Source: JAWLGW01 sp964569055
Lineage (GTDB): Bacteria > Planctomycetota > J058
Length of the DNA: 10,790 nt
NCBI GenBank assembly: GCA_964569055.1
Contig: CAZMSZ010000264.1
Location: 1-10,790, forward strand
Direction of reading: 5' to 3'
In this document: in pieces, positions 7,984 to 10,790 of the stretch
Layout of the letters: each line of letters opens with the position of its first letter
How positions within the stretch are numbered: position 1 is the stretch's first letter
Notes under the pieces: model-generated
Seen by the model: only the letters and a program-made list of their open reading frames with translations
Database searches by the model: none
Told to the model about the DNA's origin: nothing
Translations under genes and position numbers: made by a program

Positions 7984-8027
7984 CGAGCCGCCCGAATCTG
8001 GGATTTGGTCGCGGTTCGGGCTGCTCG
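7984..8027 (+). other. Strong imperfect hairpin between kinase and lipoprotein genes
   Basis: The left arm CGAGC-C-GCCCGAA (7984-7996) pairs with TTCGGGC-T-GCTCG (8015-8027): 12 base pairs with one C/T mismatch and an 18-base loop. It begins 48 bp after the kinase stop and ends 53 bp before the ATG chosen for the next gene. No T-run follows, so it is not a canonical intrinsic terminator. It may be a terminator without a U tract, an RNA element in the lipoprotein leader or a protein-binding site. The rest of the 144 bp spacer (7937-8080) shows no gene. Confidence 0.45.
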
Positions 8028-8080
8028 GGTCCACGGCTACGGGAGATGCGTCGGCCCTGGCGTTGCGTATCGGCCGCGGC

Positions 8081-10573
8081 ATGAGGCGGATTCCGCACGC
8101 TCTGTCGAGCACCCTGTTCACCCTCCTCCTCCTGGCCGGCTGCACCGAGCGGGGCTCGGGCTCCGGCTCGACCGCGGCGGCGGTGGGCAGCGCCGCCGTG
8201 ACCGGCCGCGTGGTGGTCCAGCTCGGCGCCGACGTCCCGGCCCGGCCGGCGCAGCGGCTGCTCGACCTGCTGGGGCGCGCCGCGCCGGGCCAGGTCGAGG
8301 TCCGCCCCGCCACCGAACGCCCCACCCTCCCTCCGGGCTCGCTCCTGCTCGCGTTCGGCGACACGGCGACCACCACCGATCTGATCGCGGCGGCCGAGGT
8401 CCAGGCGGCGGGCTCGGAGGGCTTCGTGCTCCGCTCCGCCGAGCAGGGGGGCGTGACCCGGATCGCCGCGGCCGGCAACCCGCCGGCGCACGACCCCCAC
8501 GGGATCACCGTCAACCGTGGCGTCCTGTACGGCGCCTACGCGCTGCTCGAGGAGCTCGGCTTCGCCTTCCTCCACCCGCTCGACCCGACCGTCCCGAGCG
8601 GGCTCCGCCTCCCCGCGCCGGTCGACCGCCGCGAGGCGCCCCACTGGCCCGTCCGCGGCTGGCACCTCCACACCATGCACCCGCTCGAGCTGACCGAGGT
8701 CCTCAACGGGTGGGGCAAGGCCGGGCCCCACGACGAGCCCGGCTGGCGCGCCATGCTGGGCGACTGGGAGGAGTTCTGCGAGTGGGCGGTGGCGAACCGC
8801 CAGAACGAGGTGGAGTGGGTCCTGCTCCAGGCCGACTCCTGGCAGGCCTTCGCCGACGGGCCCGAGCGCCAGCGGCGGCTGCAGGAGGTGGTCGCGATCG
8901 GGCACGCCTGGGGGCTCGCCATGGGCGGCGACGCGGCGCTCGCGCTGCGCCAGCAGCACGCCTATCACCTCGTGCGCCGCAGCGGGACCCTGGCCGACGA
9001 GATCGCGCAGATCCACTCGGGCGTCGACTACCTCATGGGCTGCGGCTTCGACTTCCTGTCCACCGAGATGGGCTTCAGCGAGTTCACCGCGCCCGACGAC
9101 CGCAAGCAGGTCGCCTGGCTCGACGCGTTCGCCGAGCGCCTCGACGCGCGCTGGGGCGCCGAGGCGATCACCAAGGTCCACGTCTCGCAGGGGCAGCTCG
9201 CGCCCAACTACGTCGACCCCGACACGGGCGGCCCGCTCAACTTCAACTTCCTGCCCCACTACGCCGACCCGCGCCTGGGCGTCATGCCGCACACCGTGCA
9301 GCACTACGGCCTCGACGACCCGGCGCCCACCTACGGCGCCGCCGACTTCGCGTTCATGCGCGAGTTCCTGCAGGAGGAGGTCGGGCGGCGCAAGGTGGTG
9401 TGGTTCCCAGAGACCGCCTATTGGGTCAGCTTCGACGTCGACGTCCCGCTGTTCCTCCCCGTCTACGCCGACCGCCGGCTGCACGACCTGCGCCTGCTCG
9501 CCGAGGACGAGCGCGCCGGCCGCATGGGCCGGGGGCCGCACGCCGGCGGGCGCATGGACGGGCAGATGGTCTTCTCGAGCGGCTGGGAGTGGGGCTACTG
9601 GCTGCAGGAGGTGGTCGCCGCCCGGGCGGCCTGGGACCCGCTCGACCCGGCGCTAACCCACGAGGACGCGCTCCGGCGCGCGCTCGACCCGATCGTGCGG
9701 CCGTTCGGCCCGGCGGCCGACCGCACGCGCGAGCTCCTGGTCGCGCTGTGCCGCGACCAGCGCGAGCTCCTGATCGAGGGCCAGGTCGGGGGGCGCAAGC
9801 CCGGCACCGTGGTCGAGCGCAACGGCCAGGCCTACCTGCAAGGCTGGGAGACCTGGGACGAGCTGATGGAGATGGCGAGCCAGATCCCCGGCGTGAACCC
9901 CGCGCAGACCCAGCCCACCAAGCTGGGGCTGGTCGAGATGCGCAACGGCTGGGTCCCCGGCCCCGACTACCGCGCCGAGATCGAGCCGCTCCTCGCGGCC
10001 ATGGCGAGCCGGTTCGACGCGCACGCCGACGAGCTCGAGGCCCTCGCCGCGCAGGTCCCGCTCGCCGCGCGCCCGCTCTACGACGACCTCGTGGCCGCGG
10101 CCCGCATGACCGCGCTGCGCGCCCAGCAGGTCCACGCGCTGTACGACTACGTCCACGCCCGCAACGGCGCCCCCACGTGGGCGCTCGCGCGCCTGGCCGA
10201 GGCTCGCGCCGCGCTCGACGCCGCCGCGGCGCTGGTCGCGGCCCGCGAGCCGCACTATCGCGTGGAGGCGGAGCGGATCGCCGGCTGGCGCCCCAACCCC
10301 ACCGCCTACGAGTTCACCTACCTGTGGACCGTGCGCTCGCTCCACTTCTGGTGGCGCGACGAGGGGAAGGCGGTCGACGCCCCCTGGAGCCCCGCCTACC
10401 TCAACGTGATCGACCCGCTCGACGTGGCGTTCGGCGAGGGCTTCTGGCTCCCCCTCGCGACCCTGGCCCGCGACGCGGGCGCCCGCCTCGGCGCGGGCGG
10501 CGTGACCGACCTCCTCGACGCGCCGCCGCAGGAGCCGAGCTACCCGCCGGCGGGGCTGCGCAATCGCCCGTGA
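8081..10573 (+). CDS. Lipoprotein with glycoside-hydrolase-type N-terminal domain, function unassigned
   Basis: The gene encodes 830 residues from ATG 8081 to TGA 10571-10573. The frame also opens at TTG 8063, but the ATG gives a textbook signal: RR near the start, a hydrophobic core, and lipobox LAGC with Cys21. The protein should be exported, lipidated and anchored in the envelope. Residues about 30-166 resemble the non-catalytic alpha/beta domain before the barrel in GH67, GH115 and GH20 enzymes; the clearest part is GVLYGAYALLEELGFAFLHP (147-166), after a GSEGFVLR strand. A Trp-rich middle (about 175-510), possibly a TIM barrel, contains conserved-looking acids in FLSTEMGF (Glu329) and WFPETAYW (Glu444); these are my guesses for catalytic residues. 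The C-terminal third is Ala-rich and helical. A role in polysaccharide or glycan breakdown is inferred from the N-terminal domain only. I do not recognise the family of the middle region. Confidence 0.82.
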   Translation: MRRIPHALSSTLFTLLLLAGCTERGSGSGSTAAAVGSAAVTGRVVVQLGADVPARPAQRLLDLLGRAAPGQVEVRPATERPTLPPGSLLLAFGDTATTTDLIAAAEVQAAGSEGFVLRSAEQGGVTRIAAAGNPPAHDPHGITVNRGVLYGAYALLEELGFAFLHPLDPTVPSGLRLPAPVDRREAPHWPVRGWHLHTMHPLELTEVLNGWGKAGPHDEPGWRAMLGDWEEFCEWAVANRQNEVEWVLLQADSWQAFADGPERQRRLQEVVAIGHAWGLAMGGDAALALRQQHAYHLVRRSGTLADEIAQIHSGVDYLMGCGFDFLSTEMGFSEFTAPDDRKQVAWLDAFAERLDARWGAEAITKVHVSQGQLAPNYVDPDTGGPLNFNFLPHYADPRLGVMPHTVQHYGLDDPAPTYGAADFAFMREFLQEEVGRRKVVWFPETAYWVSFDVDVPLFLPVYADRRLHDLRLLAEDERAGRMGRGPHAGGRMDGQMVFSSGWEWGYWLQEVVAARAAWDPLDPALTHEDALRRALDPIVRPFGPAADRTRELLVALCRDQRELLIEGQVGGRKPGTVVERNGQAYLQGWETWDELMEMASQIPGVNPAQTQPTKLGLVEMRNGWVPGPDYRAEIEPLLAAMASRFDAHADELEALAAQVPLAARPLYDDLVAAARMTALRAQQVHALYDYVHARNGAPTWALARLAEARAALDAAAALVAAREPHYRVEAERIAGWRPNPTAYEFTYLWTVRSLHFWWRDEGKAVDAPWSPAYLNVIDPLDVAFGEGFWLPLATLARDAGARLGAGGVTDLLDAPPQEPSYPPAGLRNRP

Positions 10574-10604
10574 GATGAGCGAACGTCCTGCGCCTCAGGA
10601 TCGA

Positions 10605-10631
10605 GCGCAGAGAGCGCAAAGACCGCAGAGA
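10605..10631 (+). repeat. Three tandem 9-bp units, consensus SCGCARAGA
   Basis: GCGCAGAGA (10605-10613), GCGCAAAGA (10614-10622) and CCGCAGAGA (10623-10631) lie head to tail, 31 bp after the lipoprotein stop. The units differ by only one or two bases. Short CGCAGAG-type tandem repeats of this style occur between genes in many environmental genomes; no function is known to me. Confidence 0.75.
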
Positions 10632-10647
10632 TCGGAGACGAGCACGA

Positions 10648-10680
10648 GCCGATTGGGAATCGGCGGATCGAAGCGCTTCG
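10648..10680 (+). terminator. Tandem hairpin and palindrome downstream of the lipoprotein gene
   Basis: GCCGATT (10648-10654) and AATCGGC (10658-10664) form a perfect 7-bp stem with a GGG loop. Four bases later comes a perfect 12-bp palindrome, CGAAGCGCTTCG (10669-10680). They sit 74 bp after the stop codon of the lipoprotein gene. They may serve as a terminator or as a 3' processing or stability element; the absence of a T-run keeps this tentative. Confidence 0.4.
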
Positions 10681-10699
10681 CCCTACACCAGCCGAATTT

Positions 10700-10790
10700 A
10701 CCGCCAAGAGCGCCACGGAAGAGCTGTCGCTCGCCAGCCCGGCTCCCTGGCCGGAAGAATCGACCGCCAAGAAGGCCGAGGGAAGCTGTC
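10700..10790 (+). repeat. Two copies of a 28-29 bp repeat starting ACCGCCAAGA and ending GCTGTC
   Basis: Copy 1 spans 10700-10728 and copy 2 spans 10763-10790, 63 bp apart. Both begin ACCGCCAAGA and end GCTGTC, with similar purine-rich centres (GCGCCACGGAAGA against AGGCCGAGGGAA). Copy 2 ends exactly at the window edge, so the array may continue. The 34 bp between them is not repeated. No reading frame with gene-like composition covers this stretch. Confidence 0.65.

Noticed and set aside
6128..9541. 1137-residue minus-strand open frame
   Set aside because: It is antisense to the hybrid kinase and lipoprotein genes, both of which have clear motifs; the composition is typical of a GC-rich shadow.
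7963..10578. 871-residue plus-strand frame overlapping the lipoprotein
   Set aside because: It is Arg/Pro/Gly-rich with no motif, whereas the overlapping frame has a lipobox and a hydrolase-type domain.
10540..10770. 76-residue minus-strand frame at the window end
   Set aside because: It overlaps the lipoprotein 3' end and the repeats, has low-complexity Ser/Ala content and no ribosome binding site or motif.

Overview
The window is about 10.8 kb of very GC-rich DNA (third codon positions almost all G or C) with tightly packed genes. It suggests an uncultured, high-GC, Gram-negative bacterium, most likely of the Myxococcota/deltaproteobacterial type. The reasons are a lipobox lipoprotein, a soluble hybrid histidine kinase of the HDFNNLL type, a YkgJ-type cysteine protein and a prkA-yeaH-spoVR cluster. 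The taxonomy is an inference; no marker gene is present.

Region 1 (1-5495, plus strand) is one operon-like block: the 3' end of prkA (serine protein kinase/AAA+ protein), then yeaH (DUF444, von Willebrand A-like), then spoVR, then a PAS-GGDEF diguanylate cyclase. The gaps are 31, 1 and 3 bp. PrkA, YeaH and SpoVR form a widely conserved trio linked to starvation, stress and sporulation. The cyclase is an addition that may tie the trio to c-di-GMP signalling.

The most unusual object is a 402-residue intein inside SpoVR (2676-3881). It interrupts the family's conserved NEGWA/SYWH motif and has Cys1, His-Asn at its end and Ser at +1. It carries both LAGLIDADG motifs with their acidic residues, plus a LacI-like helix-turn-helix segment. 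Removing it restores a normal 503-residue SpoVR. The 78 bp of host gene just upstream and the first 24 bp of the intein have strikingly A/T-ending codons, while everything around is GC-ending. This looks like a one-sided recombination or co-conversion scar.

Region 2 (5488-6099, minus strand) is a YkgJ-family metal-binding cysteine protein. It converges on the cyclase gene with an 8 bp overlap. A 106 bp divergent spacer (6100-6205) separates it from region 3 and holds a TATAGT box inside an inverted repeat.

Region 3 (6206-7936, plus strand) is a soluble PAS hybrid histidine kinase with a C-terminal receiver. A spacer with a strong 12-bp-paired hairpin follows. Region 4 (8081-10573) encodes an 830-residue lipoprotein whose N-terminal domain resembles the accessory domain of GH67/GH20-type glycoside hydrolases; the rest is unassigned.

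The last 217 bp (10574-10790) contain no convincing gene. They hold three tandem 9-bp units, two adjacent hairpins or palindromes, and two copies of a 28-29 bp repeat that runs to the window edge.
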